In this document: positions 27,301-40,428 of the stretch, piece by piece
How positions within the stretch are numbered: the stretch's first letter is position 1
Layout of the letters: every line of letters starts with the position of its first letter
Assembly: GCA_013399305.1 (NCBI GenBank)
Contig: VXAI01000116.1
Span: 599,617-663,616 of the forward strand
Reading direction: 5' to 3'
Origin: Rostratula benghalensis
Taxonomy: Eukaryota > Chordata > Aves > Charadriiformes > Rostratulidae
Length of the DNA stretch: 64,000 bases
Position numbers and translations under genes: made by a program
The notes under the pieces: generated by a model
What the model saw: only the letters and a program-made list of their open reading frames with translations
Database searches by the model: none
Told to the model about the DNA's origin: nothing

Positions 27301-30256
27301 AGACCTCAAAAACTTTATTATCATTGAAGCAATTGAATTCTCAAAAAGCTGTCTCATCAAAGCTGTGCGAAACTTAGTTAATACAAGTTGATTTAATAGT
27401 TTTAAATTAATTCTTACCTATTCAGACATCCAACCCTCCATAACAGGACAAACCAGACCACTTTACTAGTTAGAACAAACAGAACTGCCTTATTAGCATT
27501 GTTATTTATTCCTAACCATCAGTGCGGAGTATGGGACTTTTCCTTGGTCTTTGTGAATGTTTACTTCGTCGTGCATTATAAGAAGAGTATTTAAAATTTC
27601 TATCAGCTTTAATGGAGTAATCATCACAAACTTCAAAAAGTGAATTTAAACTTCCGAAACGGAAAACTATTCTAAAGGTGGGGAGCTAACATAACTAAGA
27701 CTCTGAAGCCAACAAAAGAACTCAGAAAAACCAAAGTTTAAAAGGATATGTCCATTTCAGTGTCTGACACCTACTGCTATAGCCTTCATTTAAGATTTCT
27801 GTGTCCAAACAACATCTGAACATCTCTCTCTTTATACTCTTCCCTTCCTAGCTTACTTCCAATTTCTTTTCCCTATAGATCTCTGAGAAGCATGGGAGAA
27901 CCAAAAAATTGTTGGGTATTTTCTTTTCATTAGATATCAGATCAAGTTAGCATTCTCCCCTTTGCTCAGACACTAATGCCCTAAAGATATCATAACTTTG
28001 AAATAATAAAGTATGTATGCAATAGTACATTGCTTCTGTTTTGTTGGGGGGAGAAATTACAATTTTATCTCATTTAGAAGTCTGTGCCATTTTTACTGTT
28101 ACTAAGCTAATAATATAATTCTTATTATACACACATATAAAATAATAATAAAGTTATTGTCAACTGCTTCTGTGTAAACTGAAAAATATTTTCAGATAAC
28201 TTAGCAGTTATTCCATGGTATTAAATAAAATACAGAGCTTTAGAGGTACAAGTTAAGGTTTCGGAATGATAAAAACCCAGCCACTTTTCCATCAAACTAC
28301 AGACTGTCTCACAGAAAAATATCCTGCTCCACCAATTGATTTGTGCCATTATAAAAAATTGTGCTATCACAAACTAATACAAAGTACCAACCATATGCAA
28401 AAGCAAATACATATATTTTACATTTCTTTGTATTGCTTAGAATAACATCCTATGCTATCGTTTAGCTCATCGTGACATTCCATCAATCAAAACCCGGTTT
28501 TAATTATACTCCATTCTGCATTTTTCTCCCAGAGCAAACACAGAGGACACGCAACGATCTATTTCAATTAAAATACATACTTTGTAGAATTAAAAGTAGG
28601 TGGAGAATCACTTTCAAATCAGCTATCAGCCTGTCAATTAATGTTCTGAACCCCTGCTATTGACCCAGTACTGTACAAGCTGTTATTATGCACTGTCCTA
28701 CATATCATCTGTTCCCCGTGCTGGTCTGTTCCAGAAAGACAGACAGCTGCAACAGTATATCCCTGTTCAACCTGAGGACCATCTGACTTTAATTGTAGCA
28801 CACAGCTTGATGTGGGTCTGGTTATGAGAAGCCAAAGTATCACACTGTAATAATCTGGAAAAGCAGAAACCTGCCAACACAAGGCTGCAAACAGGGGCTT
28901 GGGCTGTCTGGCTGGCTGACGGGCTGCAAGAAATATGATTAATGAGCAAGGTATAATGATATCAGGAACCCGATTAGCACCACAAAAAGGTCACAGATCA
29001 AAGTAGTATGCATTTCATGAGCTCCAATCATTGTATAAGATCTGTGGACTTAAAGAGGTAAACTGAAATACAAAGAAAAAAAAAATCTATGTGTGATAGC
29101 TTACAAAATGCACACTTAAAATACTATAATCACTGTTTTGTCTGGACCGGGAAGCAGTAAGGAAATATTAACTGAATGAATCATTCCATGCCACATTGTG
29201 GCAAGCATTTTTTTGATAGTATTTGTGAGGAACTGAGCTTTAAGCATTCTTCCTAAACACACCTATTCTACTTAAAATGATGCTAATGGTATCCACTCCA
29301 CTAAGTATTAACAAGAAAATGCAATCTAATATTTGCATGTATTTTCTCACTTATATTCCACTGCAGAAAGAGTGGATTACAGAGGGCAGCACCCACAGCA
29401 GCACTAACAGGTCCACCACCACCATGATAAGGTTAACTATGTCACAGAGAAGCACTTAATTCAATTCATTGGTGCAGAGGTTTAAATTTAATGGTAGCAG
29501 ACTGACCAAAACTTGATAACAGAATTACAGCAACAATATCAGGGACCTACAAAGTCACCTAAATGGATGATGTCTGACACACTTTAATATACCACCACTT
29601 GGTAAATTATTTCCCATTTTCATAATTAACTTCAGCCTTAAATAAAAAATAAAATAAAATCTGTTCTTTCCAATTGTGCAATAATTGAAAATTGAATGTT
29701 CCTATAAAAGTTCTTTGTTTTGAAAAACTAATTTATGGCAACATTTTGCTCATTCTTTCAATGCGCCATTTGACAAGTGGTCCTGCAAGATCTACTTTCA
29801 CAGCAGAAGTTATGAAGCAAAGCAGATTACTAGCCAAGTCTTTTTGATTAAAATACCTTAAAAACTCACAATCACTACTGAATAATTACATGGGGGGAAA
29901 AAAAGTATATGAGAAAGAAACATTAATTATATTTAGATTATATATATGATATTTCAGTTTCATAAGAAATGTTGAGTGAAATTAAGAAACTAACAAAGCA
30001 ATTTGAATCATTCAAATACACAGAAGTTAATACAGTGCTATTTTCAGATTACTTTTTCTTGAAATTAAAGTTTTTGATACGCAACAAGCATTTCCCTCAT
30101 TCTAGTGTTCTGAACTGCTTTTTTTGCACATACTGTAGATCGTACATAAAAAGAAAAAAACACATTTGGAATATGGAATGAGATCATTATTCTCCAAGAT
30201 AAGACTTTAAAGAGATTTTACATTTTGTGCCCAAGATTTGAACAGTAATAATGAAA

Positions 30257-30290
30257 AAGCAGCTGCTTCCTGCTGATGAAGTACTTCATC
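30257..30290. repeat. Two adjacent perfect palindromes
   Basis: AAGCAGCTGCTT (30257-30268, containing a CAGCTG E-box) and GATGAAGTACTTCATC (30275-30290) are each perfectly self-complementary and lie six bases apart. A dimeric transcription-factor site is possible; no function is shown. Confidence 0.85.
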
Positions 30291-31947
30291 CTGGGAATAT
30301 AGCACAAGAGGGAGATATCAGAGAGCTGCAATGCACTAGCAGCAAAAGTTTTGGGAAATGATGGAAGGATGAAGGAAGGGTAGGTCAGGGCATATGGAGA
30401 GGTGAGGGTGAGAAAGACCTGGTACCAAGACCAGAAATGTGGAAAAGAAAATGAAGAGCTAAAATCTTACAAGAGGAGATGGAGAATACCTTTGCAGTGG
30501 GGAAAGACAGATCTGTAATTAATAGAATGAGAACTATATTTTATGCAAACAGTACAATACCACAGTTGTGAGAGATCAAGGCCACGGGCTGCCTTTAACA
30601 AGTCTGCTTAAGAACACAGCTTTTCATTTCTCAGGTTATCCTGAATCACTAACACATGCCAAGTTCGAGGAGGTGTCAGGCTACCTCCCTAACCTATTAC
30701 CTATCAGCACAACTCTAAGATCAAGAGTTGCATTTCAATGTGGTTTGCCAAGTAGTCCTGCTAAATGTTAGTGTATTTCATACCTCCTTTAAATAAAATT
30801 TGCACATACTTTTATATGAGGCAAAACACTAAATTCACCTAACATAATTTGTGATTATTATGGTGCACACTACAACTGCCTGCAGAAATCTAGGCCAAAT
30901 AACTTTTCTGAAGACCATGGTATCATGTCACCAGTAGAAGTGCAGTGTAAAGCATTCTAATAACTTATAAATCACAGATTTCTTCTCACGTGAGTGTTAT
31001 GAAATTTTGTGAATATGAGGTCTGATGTTCTGCTAACGACAGAAGTTTTCCAATTCCCATTTTCTAACTATATCGGGACTTTTTCAAGTGTAAGATGGGT
31101 ATCTGAAAAGTTTTTGAGAATATCCATTCCTCAATTCAGCATTTCCCAGTTAGCTGATTATCACATAAAAACTGCAGCCTCATTTTTCAAGATTCGTTTA
31201 AAAAAAAAATAATCTTGTCTAATTTATTTAGTTTAGAGCAGAATCCTTTCGTTTTGAGAAAAGCCTAAAGTAATAGCTTTGAGAATGTGCCGAAAGACCA
31301 ACGATGATACTGTAGCAGCTATTCTGTAATTCATTACACTGTCTGGGGGGCACAGTAAAGACCAACTGAAGTGCTACCAACAGGATTATCCAAAGCAGGA
31401 AAGAGAAGAGTAATACAGATTTGGAGAATGAACCAGGCAAAGGATAAATTAGTTTTATTTTCTTGCAAAAACTGCCCCCAAAAATATCAACATAATGGAA
31501 GAAAAGGAAGAGGTGGCAGAAGATTTAAGATTCAACCTTCTTTCCTGAGGCATTCACTGATCTTTGGAGTTAAACAGATATGAAAATTAAATCCCCTTGA
31601 AATTACATTAAAGTGATCAGTGACAAATATTTCTAAGATTAAACAGCCTTTTACAAGCCTTCTCTAATGTGATGATTATTAGCTCTTCAGAACCACAAGA
31701 GCTGACATACAGGTGGGATAAGATCTTCTGCATACCTGGACCACACTCAAACTCTTCTAAGCTATTCTAAAGAATGAGTAATTTTTTCTTCCTAAATTTG
31801 TAAAACTAATATTTCTTCAGATTATTTCAGCCATAATCCTACATAAATTATAAACAGCCACATATTGCAAGCAAAGATCCAAGCTATTTCAGAAGAATCT
31901 TGCAAGACAAATGTTACTTGACAAACAATAGAAGATAGCCATCTTAC

Positions 31948-32100
31948 CAGTCTGTTTATGCGAACAAATTCTTCTGGGGTTTTGGCCCATGGTGGAAGTT
32001 CAACATCAGACACAACTGTTCCATCATCCATCACTCCCAGATTGTAATTGTTGCTGTTGACAAATATCTCTGGGAGGTAATAGAATTCAGGAATCAATTC
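31948..32100 (-). CDS. LRBA: LRBA exon G: BEACH domain, ELIPEFYYLP segment
   Basis: This 153-base exon encodes exactly 51 codons from ELIPEFYYLPEIF to EEFVRINRL. ELIPEFYYLPE.F is a universal BEACH motif; the following NNYNLGVMDDGTVV and SDVELPPWAK are the LRBA version of the acidic loop that precedes PPWA(K). Acceptor is TTATCTACAG, donor CTG|GTAAGA. Phase is 0 in, 0 out. The next exon in the family starts near ALESE and carries WIDLIFGYKQ; no antisense match to WID was found by eye between 1 and 31947, so this is the last exon in the window. The region encoded ends about two thirds through the BEACH domain. Confidence 0.97.
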
Positions 32101-35100
32101 CTGTAGATAAATGAAAAACAATGCCATATTATAAATAATGTCAGAGGATGCACTTTGTCATATTAAAAAAAAAAAAATATTAGAATGGCATTAGGCAAAG
32201 AGAATATACAAAATCTTCCTACAGACACGACCCTCCCCTCTGGAAGGGGGAAATTCCCTTTCATACTTTCTAAAATTTAAACCTTTGGAAAGGATTAATC
32301 ATTATCATGTTTTTAATATGACAAAGAACAAGAACACAACAGGCTGTAAAACAAAAAAAATCAGAACATTCGTTTTGATTGGATATCATGCACAGAGAAA
32401 CATGTAAAACTAAAAGAATGAACATCATGTCGTACAAATAATATTTAGTGGAAAGCAACAGACAACCAAGGATGTTAAGAAGATGGGTAAAACAGCTTTT
32501 TTTCATATTTTAACACAATCCACATTTTAAGGTACTAATGCACAAATGACAGTATGTATTTTGGGTGAAAATGATACCATATATATTGATTAACGAGGTG
32601 TAAAGCCCAGCTGTATTCTTATTCTCTCTAACATAAAGAGTTTAAGAACTTAATGTTTAGGCTATTATCTAAGATAATACAATGTCCAGAAATAACTTTT
32701 TTGTAAAATGCCTGGAGTTCTACCATATGTTCAGGAAAAAAAACAGTCAAAGTTGAATCAAGTCAATATTTTTCTTTCATGGGAAGGTCATTAACTCAAT
32801 TACTGTGCCCAGTCTGTAATTACAGGGAATAATAATGCATAATTTTACACACACACATACACTGAAAAGAGGAAAAAAAGGAACAAATTTTGCATGGTTA
32901 CAAGGTCTTGTCAGGATCACGACACTTTAAACAATTGTGCTCTATAGGCTTGTGCTGAACAGGACTGGAACATGGCATTTAACACCTCCATGGCTGGCCT
33001 GCCCTGGTATTTCTGTAGGCACAGCTTGCTACCCAAAACATGGCTGAGGACAAAATGTAAGCACATACAGCAAAGGAATTGTAATTTCCGAGTCTCGTGA
33101 AGAAATGAAGTAATACTAATGGCTAAACAAAGAAATTTTTGAAGACAAAAAAATGCTATGTTTCAGTGGGGAATTGAACTCAATGTGCTAGGAAGCAAAA
33201 TTAAGCTCAAAACCATACAGATTTTCTCCTGGATAAGTGGATTGATTCCCTGTTTTGCAAACAGACATGCAACTTCATTAAGTGTCATTTATTTTGTAAA
33301 ATATACAATAGGATATGCATAAAGATACCACAAGTTAATATGGTTAGAACCTTATTTGCACACTTTTATAAATGTCTGCAAAGTCCTGGCATAACACTAT
33401 TAAAAGCCTATTAAGACATAACATATATAGTTCTGTTCTTCATAAATTTTAAAGGTGGGGGGGGTTGTGTGGAACTTGATGTTGAGACTTAAATACACCA
33501 AATAAACCTAGCAATTTGATGGATTTAGAAAAATTGAGCCACTAAATTAAAGAATTTACTTCCTTTGTAAAGAAAGGATCAATACGTGTAATTGCTTCAG
33601 GAAGTGTATTTCATAGCAAATGACTGGTGTAAAATTGGTCTTCCATACAGCAATGCAAACTGCATGCCACTTAAGAAGTAGGGGGAAAAAAAATCAGACT
33701 GCCCCACTGGCTTTGTCTACAGTGGGTGTAGCATGTAGCTATGTCAGAAGCTCAGTAGATCAGATCTGAAACCCAGTCTTGACATGGGTCAATGGATCAG
33801 TGGTCTCCCAGATAGCCCCTCAGGGCCAGCTATGGCATGAGCAGCTTTCCAAATGGCTGAGTGCAAGAGGGAGGTCATCAGATTGTGGACAAGGTCAATC
33901 CGAAGTAGCCAGGGCAAAGACAGGAAAGATCAAGCAGGAATTAAGCTATTATCACCTCCATCCTTGTGTGAAACACTGCTTGGCTTTGAATTGTACATCT
34001 TTTTGTTTACAGTCACCTTAATTAACTAGGCAGAGTAAAAACATGCTTCTGTACCAAGCTCTTGACAAGTACTTGATAAAAAAGAGATTTGAAACTTTAG
34101 TTGGATAAATGACAGAACATGAATTTAGCAGGGATAAACGTTTGTAAAAATGAAAGTACTCCAACACTGAAATTTCTGTAGTTTTTATCATCACAGACAG
34201 AAACTAACAAAGAAAAAGCAGAGACACTGGACTATTAATTCGACAGCAGCATGCACCACAAATATGAAACCATACCGTGATTCTAAATACTTAAAACATA
34301 ACCTCATTACATATGTTACTGATGTTTTGGGGTGGGTTTTTTTCATATATATCTGTACAGCTATTCATTAGTTTCTTTCAAGATCAGAAAACATTTGGCT
34401 TTCTAGAACACACATTGTTTTCATTAGATTACACAGAAACAATATGCTGCCTGGAAACTTTAAAATTATCAGTAACTTCTGCTACTTTGACTATTAGAAA
34501 CTGTTCATAAAACGTTATTTCATTATTCCAGAAATGAGTTTTCAGAAAGTTTTTCACTGGCATCTTAATAAAATATTTTTACAAAAAAAAAAAAAAAATA
34601 AGCTTCTTTATAATCTGATGTGCTTGCATTTACACCTGGGAAAAGGGGGTTCATACAGATACACTGGGTCATTCTAATCGAGTAGTATTTAGCCCCAATT
34701 TTAAATGGCTTCAATGAAACAATGAACAATGAAAACACTAGTTAAAGGCCAACTTTTTTTTTCTAAAAACAGCAAATAAACCTGATAACAAATACTTTTT
34801 TTTAATCAAATTTATGAATATTCTTACTGTATCTGCAGTGCTTAACAATCCTTATCAACTCTGTGGGGTTTTCTGATTCCTTAAAATACTCACATCACAT
34901 GCTTAGACTGACAATAAAACAGTAGATGGTAACTCACATGCATAACCCCATTAATAATGGAACTTCTCAGATATGTGACATCATTAAGAAGAGTAATTTA
35001 TGTACTTTTTGCTTGCTTTTGGAGATTTCACACAAATACCACATGGAGATGCAGGACCAACCATGAGGGGCCAGACTGAAGGACCATTTAGTATCTCACC

Positions 35101-37044
35101 TGGACAATGACAAGGACACAGGGCAAACACAGACTTTCCTCAGATACTCTGTCAGCTTCTTACAGTTAAATGGTTTTGGACTAATCTGGCCTTCTGATTT
35201 TTAAAATCATTAATCATGGGTTCCACGGTGTAGTTTCATCTACAAAGGTTTCTGTTTTGGCTGTTCTAAAACTGCTTCCTAAAAACTGCAGTGGACAGTT
35301 CTGGTTGTGAAAACCAGTAAAAATTAATTCCTTATTCACTCTTCTGTATGCCCCTCTGGATACTACAGGCTTATATAATCACATTCCTCCTCAGTGGTCT
35401 TTTTTTAAAAGTTAAAGGATTCCCTCTGGAGGTCTTCTCTTCTGCTTAACCATTTGGGTTGCCATCATTCTTTTTCTGATGTGACTGAATCCCTTCTGAA
35501 ATTTTACACACTCAGCACATGGACAGAAACAGTGAAATTGCTCCACATTACTTTTGTTTATATGATTTCACAGAAAAACAAAAACATCTGAATGATTTGT
35601 TGAAGCTCTTATTTTAGCACAATTGTTTTGAAAATTAGCGTCAAAAATTCCTCTGTTGAAATTCACCAGTTCTCTAGGATACAGACAGACATCCTTATGA
35701 AAAGCAAACTTTCACTCCTTCTGCCATGTTCTTGATTTCATTACAACTGATGCTCTCAGTGAATGTCAAAATGAATCTAAACACACAGTATTTATAGTGG
35801 CATATATTTCTTAAAAAGATTCAAAGATAAAATTTCCTATATCAGGATTCTCATTAACATGTTTATAAAATTCTGTATGTAAGTAAAATAATTTTTTTCT
35901 CTAACAAAAATTGCCTTCTACCAAGTGCGAACAATGATTCCAAAGGAAACTTCACTAAAAATATTTTTGTACAAACAAGTTATATCACCAGAACTTTAAC
36001 ACTGGTATTTTATCTTCATGTTTGCTTCCACACATCAATAAAATCTATACATGATAATTCGTTTCTTTAATGCAGTGAAGTGTTATTTTATTATTTTCTT
36101 TTGTTTAGAAAATAATAGACAGATGCATTTTGAAGCAGTTACATGATCTGCAAAGATGTCTAGAAACAGTGACACAGATTCCCTAACCATATTAAAATAT
36201 TTATAAGTTACCAGATTTTCAAACTAAATTATTTGACAATCACATTAAGCAATATTAAGCCTATATATAACCTGTCAAACAGAATAATAAAAATGCATAT
36301 TAGAAGTCTAGGTTTTTATTCATATTGCCACACTTTATTTCCTCTGTTAGTGGACTTAACTGGCGTTGAAAAAACATATATTAATATATTAAATTAATTC
36401 AAATTTCATTTTTTCATCACGCTTCAATGTAATTAATTTCATAACTATGGGAAATTTTAATTTCTAAGTACCCATGAGTTTCCCTCCATCTGCTGTATGT
36501 GTGTTATTTCCCACAGAGCTAAGACACTGACTCAAGACATTGTCTGAAATTCTCCCAACTTGTAAGAAAAATACTTCAGCACGTTTCCATTAAAATTCTA
36601 AACTGAATTAATTAATAAATTAATTTTGTCAATATCTATCATTCTGTTAGCGTTCTAAAAGATTATATTTTTCTTTAAGAAAAATATTAAAATCTTCAGC
36701 AAAGAAAATTATAAAAAATGCAGATGTTCATTTAGTGGATTAATGAAATATATGATACTCAATAAGTAAACTTTTGAAGTCAATACTTCATTGCATAACA
36801 AATTGCATCTTCAGGCACTTTGAATTTTGTTAGGCAGTACATTATTATATATACAAAATTATTTCACTTTAACTGAGAATATATGTTAAAGTATGCAACG
36901 GCATGTACCAACCATATTTATACCCTATGTAATACACAGTTCAGGTTAATTTCATAGAGAAAGAGGAAAATATTTGTACATATAACTACATGCCTTTCCT
37001 CCATTTTTGGTTTCCTTTTTTTTTAACTGGGAGTGAAAAGGTTG
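32101..37044. other. LRBA intron between exons F and G, left part
   Basis: AT-rich intron DNA. No exon seen. Around 33690-34020 the sequence is GC-richer and holds an 80-codon plus-strand ORF with no recognisable domain; it may be an unidentified old repeat. An A-rich run of 15 lies near 34581. Confidence 0.6.
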
Positions 37045-37503
37045 AATCATAAAAAGGTCTAGATTAAACCTTGTAAGGCCATCTTGTCCACCTTTCCATT
37101 CACAGACCATGACAACCAGGTATTCTTGAAAGACATTTCTCTGCCTCTTTTAAAATTTTCAATGAAGGCAGTACTACTGTTCATCTGTTCACACTGCTTG
37201 AAGAACTTCCTAATATCTAGTCTGAACTTGATGCAGCTGGAGTCCATTTCTTGTCCTGTTCAGACCAACCAGCAGTTGCTCCTTCTGACACACAGCAATG
37301 TGTAGGAGGAGCTTTCCCGTGAGGGACAGTGAGATCTACTCTCACCAGCACTTTCTCATCACTATTTCCCCACACTTTACATTTCTGCCCTTGTTCCTCT
37401 TGTCTCCAAAGTAAACAACCTAAAACCTTCCACTTTATATCACTGGTCTCATTTTCTAGACCTCTGGTCATTCTCCTTTGGACTTTAGCAAACTTGTCCA
37501 TAA
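37045..37503 (-). mobile_element. Ancient CR1 LINE fragment, antisense
   Basis: Read on the plus strand, the order of blocks follows the reverse complement of old sauropsid CR1 3' ends: AAGGCCATCTTGTCCACC, then CTTCCTAATATCTAGTCTGA, then a CCATTTCTTGTCCTGTTCA block, and finally CTTTGGACTTTAGCAAACTT followed by GTCCATA. These correspond to the CR1 phrases for 'ggtcatctagtccaacc', 'ttcctaatatccaacct', 'cttgttctgtc' and 'ctggactctctccaatttgtcca'. Many substitutions and no intact frame, so it is much older than the CR1 at 14273. It lies in the same direction as LRBA transcription. Confidence 0.75.
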
Positions 37504-39589
37504 TTTATTTCAACAGTTACAAAAATAGTTTGGAGCAGATATTAAAAGTATTTCTTTCATTTTAGAAACAATAGTGGCTGGGTATAAAAGAAGTAGACTA
37601 CAGATATTAGAGGGAACATTCTGATCCATACACCCAGATGTCTGTATTTTTAACTACTGCAATTCCCACAGAGAGACGGTTCTGACTGAATTTAAAATGA
37701 TTAATTTTTTTTACTCAGAAAAGTACTTTCCTGTTATGGATCTTGGCACAACTTTATAGAAGAACAAATCTTTCATGAAAACCAAATATCTGCATCCTAA
37801 ATATGTTAAAGGTTTTGCTACACCAGACATATAGCTTCTGATTAAAAATCTGAATTACTATGTACCTGCTGCTGAATTTTGCTACTCATTGTTCTTGGAC
37901 ATCTTTGACCTTGATACTAACATGACATAAGGTTTCTCCTATACAAAGGTAATGTTCCTGGCTCAGCAGCAACTTTATTCCTTGTAATTTTGAAACTCCC
38001 ATCTATTAGATGGAAAAGTATAAAACAATGCAAAGCATATGTAGAAAAGCTAATCAGGTTGCAGGTTGGTTTAGGTATGTTTTTAGGTGGTTTAGGACAG
38101 CTTCAACTTTTTTTTAAATACATATTTTAAAGAAAGAATTAAATTTGTCATCCTCCAGTTTCTGAATGTTACAGTAGCTTGGAACTCTACAGTTTCTTGC
38201 CTCTAGTATCAAAGTTTAAAGATATTGCTTGACATGCCTTTAAATCTGTCATATGCAAATCTGCAACTCGTGTGTACTTGCTGACCTATCTACAGCAACC
38301 TCCATTTTCTCCAAAAACGTTTTAAGTTACTTTGTCAATTTACAGCAGTTTATAAAGATAACTAAGTTCCTACGTGTTTAAAACAATATGCAGGTGAGTA
38401 GAGACATTATATGTGTATGTTTTGCAGGGCCTAGTTAGCACATCAGAAGTTCACATCTCAGTAGTCTCCACAGAAGCTCCACAGAGGACACCATAACAAA
38501 ATGCCCCATCCTTGAGAAATCCTTAATTTGAGGCTTACAGCTTTTTTGAGAAATGAGTCAATCAATTGCAAGAAGCAATTGCACAAAGCACCATCTGTTC
38601 TAATACTTTCCTTCACAGAATGTTACAACTATTAAACAATTACAACTACTAACTTTTCCAGACATACAAAACCTGATGTCTATTAGGAAAACAGAATTTT
38701 CTCAATGTCCACTGTAAAGTTTACTGCCCACAAAGTTCAATGACAGAGCCCAAATTCTCAAGTCTTCTTGAAGACTTGAGCAATCTCATGCTTGAAAGAA
38801 ATAATGCACAGCGAATACAAAAAACATGTGACAGTGAATACATGAAAATGTGTGACCCAATATTGACTTGGTAATTCACACAACAGTCAGAAACTACACA
38901 ATATCTATGACTGCAGGTAACACAACCGGTATTTTAAGTTTGTGATATACTCTATTTATATTTGGTTACAAATTGAACTTGTCTACTGTAACAAAGATTT
39001 TTTGCACAGAGTTTATGCTTGTTTGGATAAAATACATCAGGACTCACAGACAGGAGTAGGTTTAACACTCCAATAAAACAAAGACCCAGTAATTCCTGTA
39101 GATTCTCAAAAGTTTCTTGTGAAAAAACATGTCACTACAGGACATACTATGACCTGATTTCTGTATCATTGATTTACCAAAAGTCAACAGAATATTTTTG
39201 TTTAATAAATGTTTTGCATATGCCCTTAAAAACTCACAGGTGAACACTTTAGCCTTGGTGGCTTTTAGTTGTATAAGCTTTGAAAGTTGTTATTTCTCTC
39301 AAAATACATACTGGAAAGGGAAAAAAGTTAAGAAACAGCAAAGGACTGAGGCACCTACGTACATCATATAATTATCTGTCCGATGAGATCAATGTAGTAA
39401 ATTTTGCTTCTATTTTATTACAAATGTTCTTTTAAATTTAAATATTTCAGTAATGTTAATTAGATGCATTACCTATATTTTAATGCCACTAATTAAGAAA
39501 TCAGAGCACCAAAACTTAACAAATATTGTTAAATATTGCACATTCTATTGCATGTCACTCTCCCATGACATTCTTACAAGCAAAGTAGA
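37504..39589. other. LRBA intron between exons F and G, middle part
   Basis: AT-rich unique DNA with no exon. It contains one striking perfect hairpin (38757-38780), described separately. Confidence 0.6.
38757..38780. repeat. Perfect 11-bp hairpin with 2-base loop
   Basis: CTCAAGTCTTC (38757-38767) and its exact reverse complement GAAGACTTGAG (38770-38780) are separated only by TT. Because the arms are so close the structure would be a cruciform or tight hairpin. No T-run follows that would suggest a polymerase III terminator, and it is too short for a miRNA precursor. Confidence 0.9.
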
Positions 39590-39925
39590 GAAATGGAGAT
39601 GAGATTAGGTTACAATAATGTGGGAGTAGCCAAGCTGGAAATCCATATTCCAAAAGCAATTATCAATAGCTCACTGAGAAACTAGGAGGACATGGTAATG
39701 GGTCTGCCCTGCTCCTAATACCAGTCAATAATGTCATTAATGACCTGGCACAGAAGGTGCAGTAATAAAATTCCAGATGACACTAAGAACATAATATAGC
39801 TGTTTGGGGGACAGCATGAGAATTTCAAATGATCCTGAAAAACACTTTATGCGGTATTAAAAAAAACAATCAGTTAAGTACTACACTTGGAAAGAAGAAC
39901 ATGCGTTAACAATTATTCTGTTTTA
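39590..39925 (+). mobile_element. Ancient CR1 fragment with reverse-transcriptase relic
   Basis: Blocks in CR1 ORF2 order can be read: ATCAATAGCTCACTGAGAAA (the 'INGS' region), GTCATTAATGACCTGGCAC (F.NDL), AATTCCAGATGACACTAAG, which is the K-F-A-D-D-T-K catalytic motif of the reverse transcriptase with one base lost, and AAGTACTACACTTGGAAAGA (the K-C-x-V-L-H-L-G region). Stops and frameshifts throughout, so it is a relic. Similarity is to the CR1 family in general; the subfamily is not resolved. Confidence 0.65.
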
Positions 39926-40428
39926 AATATGGTAAATAAATTTATTGCAACAGGTGAGCTACCAAACCAGAAATAACAGTTGCTTAACAACAAATTCAGA
40001 CTAACTATGCGCACATCTTCTCATTCATCAAAGAAAAACAGCAACAGAAAAGTACAGACAAACTTAACTTCTGTATTCCAAACCTTAGTCCAAGCCCTAA
40101 ACTAAACTATTTTTCTGTTAAACATGGCCAAGCTATCCATGTTTGCATTTTATTTTACTCAGTACTACGAAAACCAACCACATTGTTACACAGTACTAAG
40201 AAAACGAACATTATTGTTTGCACTAATAATGTAAATTAAGAAGCAACTAAAGGAGTTAATGATCGTGCCTGTCTGCTACTTTAAAGGTACTAAGCGGCAC
40301 TCTCACAGAATTGAAATAGATTTCATGTTCTTCCTTCCTTTTTTCATAGCCTGTGGTCCTATGATTGCAATGACAATAAAAGCAGATATAGTATAAAATA
40401 TGTTAACACCTTTCAGCAAAGTTTTTAC
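39926..40428. other. LRBA intron adjoining exon F
   Basis: About 500 bases of AT-rich DNA between the CR1 relic and the donor of exon F. Nothing else recognised. Confidence 0.6.

Larger units (their letters stand above)
14889..31947. other. LRBA intron, 17 kb without recognised gene
   Basis: Mostly AT-rich unique DNA. No antisense match to the next BEACH exon (WIDLIFGYKQ block) was found. A 172-codon plus-strand ORF at 15091-15609 has no recognisable domain. Simple features are A17 (18379-18395), palindromes at 16698-16711, 30257-30268 and 30275-30290, and a possible degenerate CR1 terminus near 22856-22890. The unique stretch at about 28880-29040 looks like a conserved non-coding element by composition only. 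Confidence 0.6.

Noticed and set aside
33455..33475. G-run as possible G-quadruplex
   Set aside because: Only one long G block with no further G triplets close enough to form four stacks convincingly.
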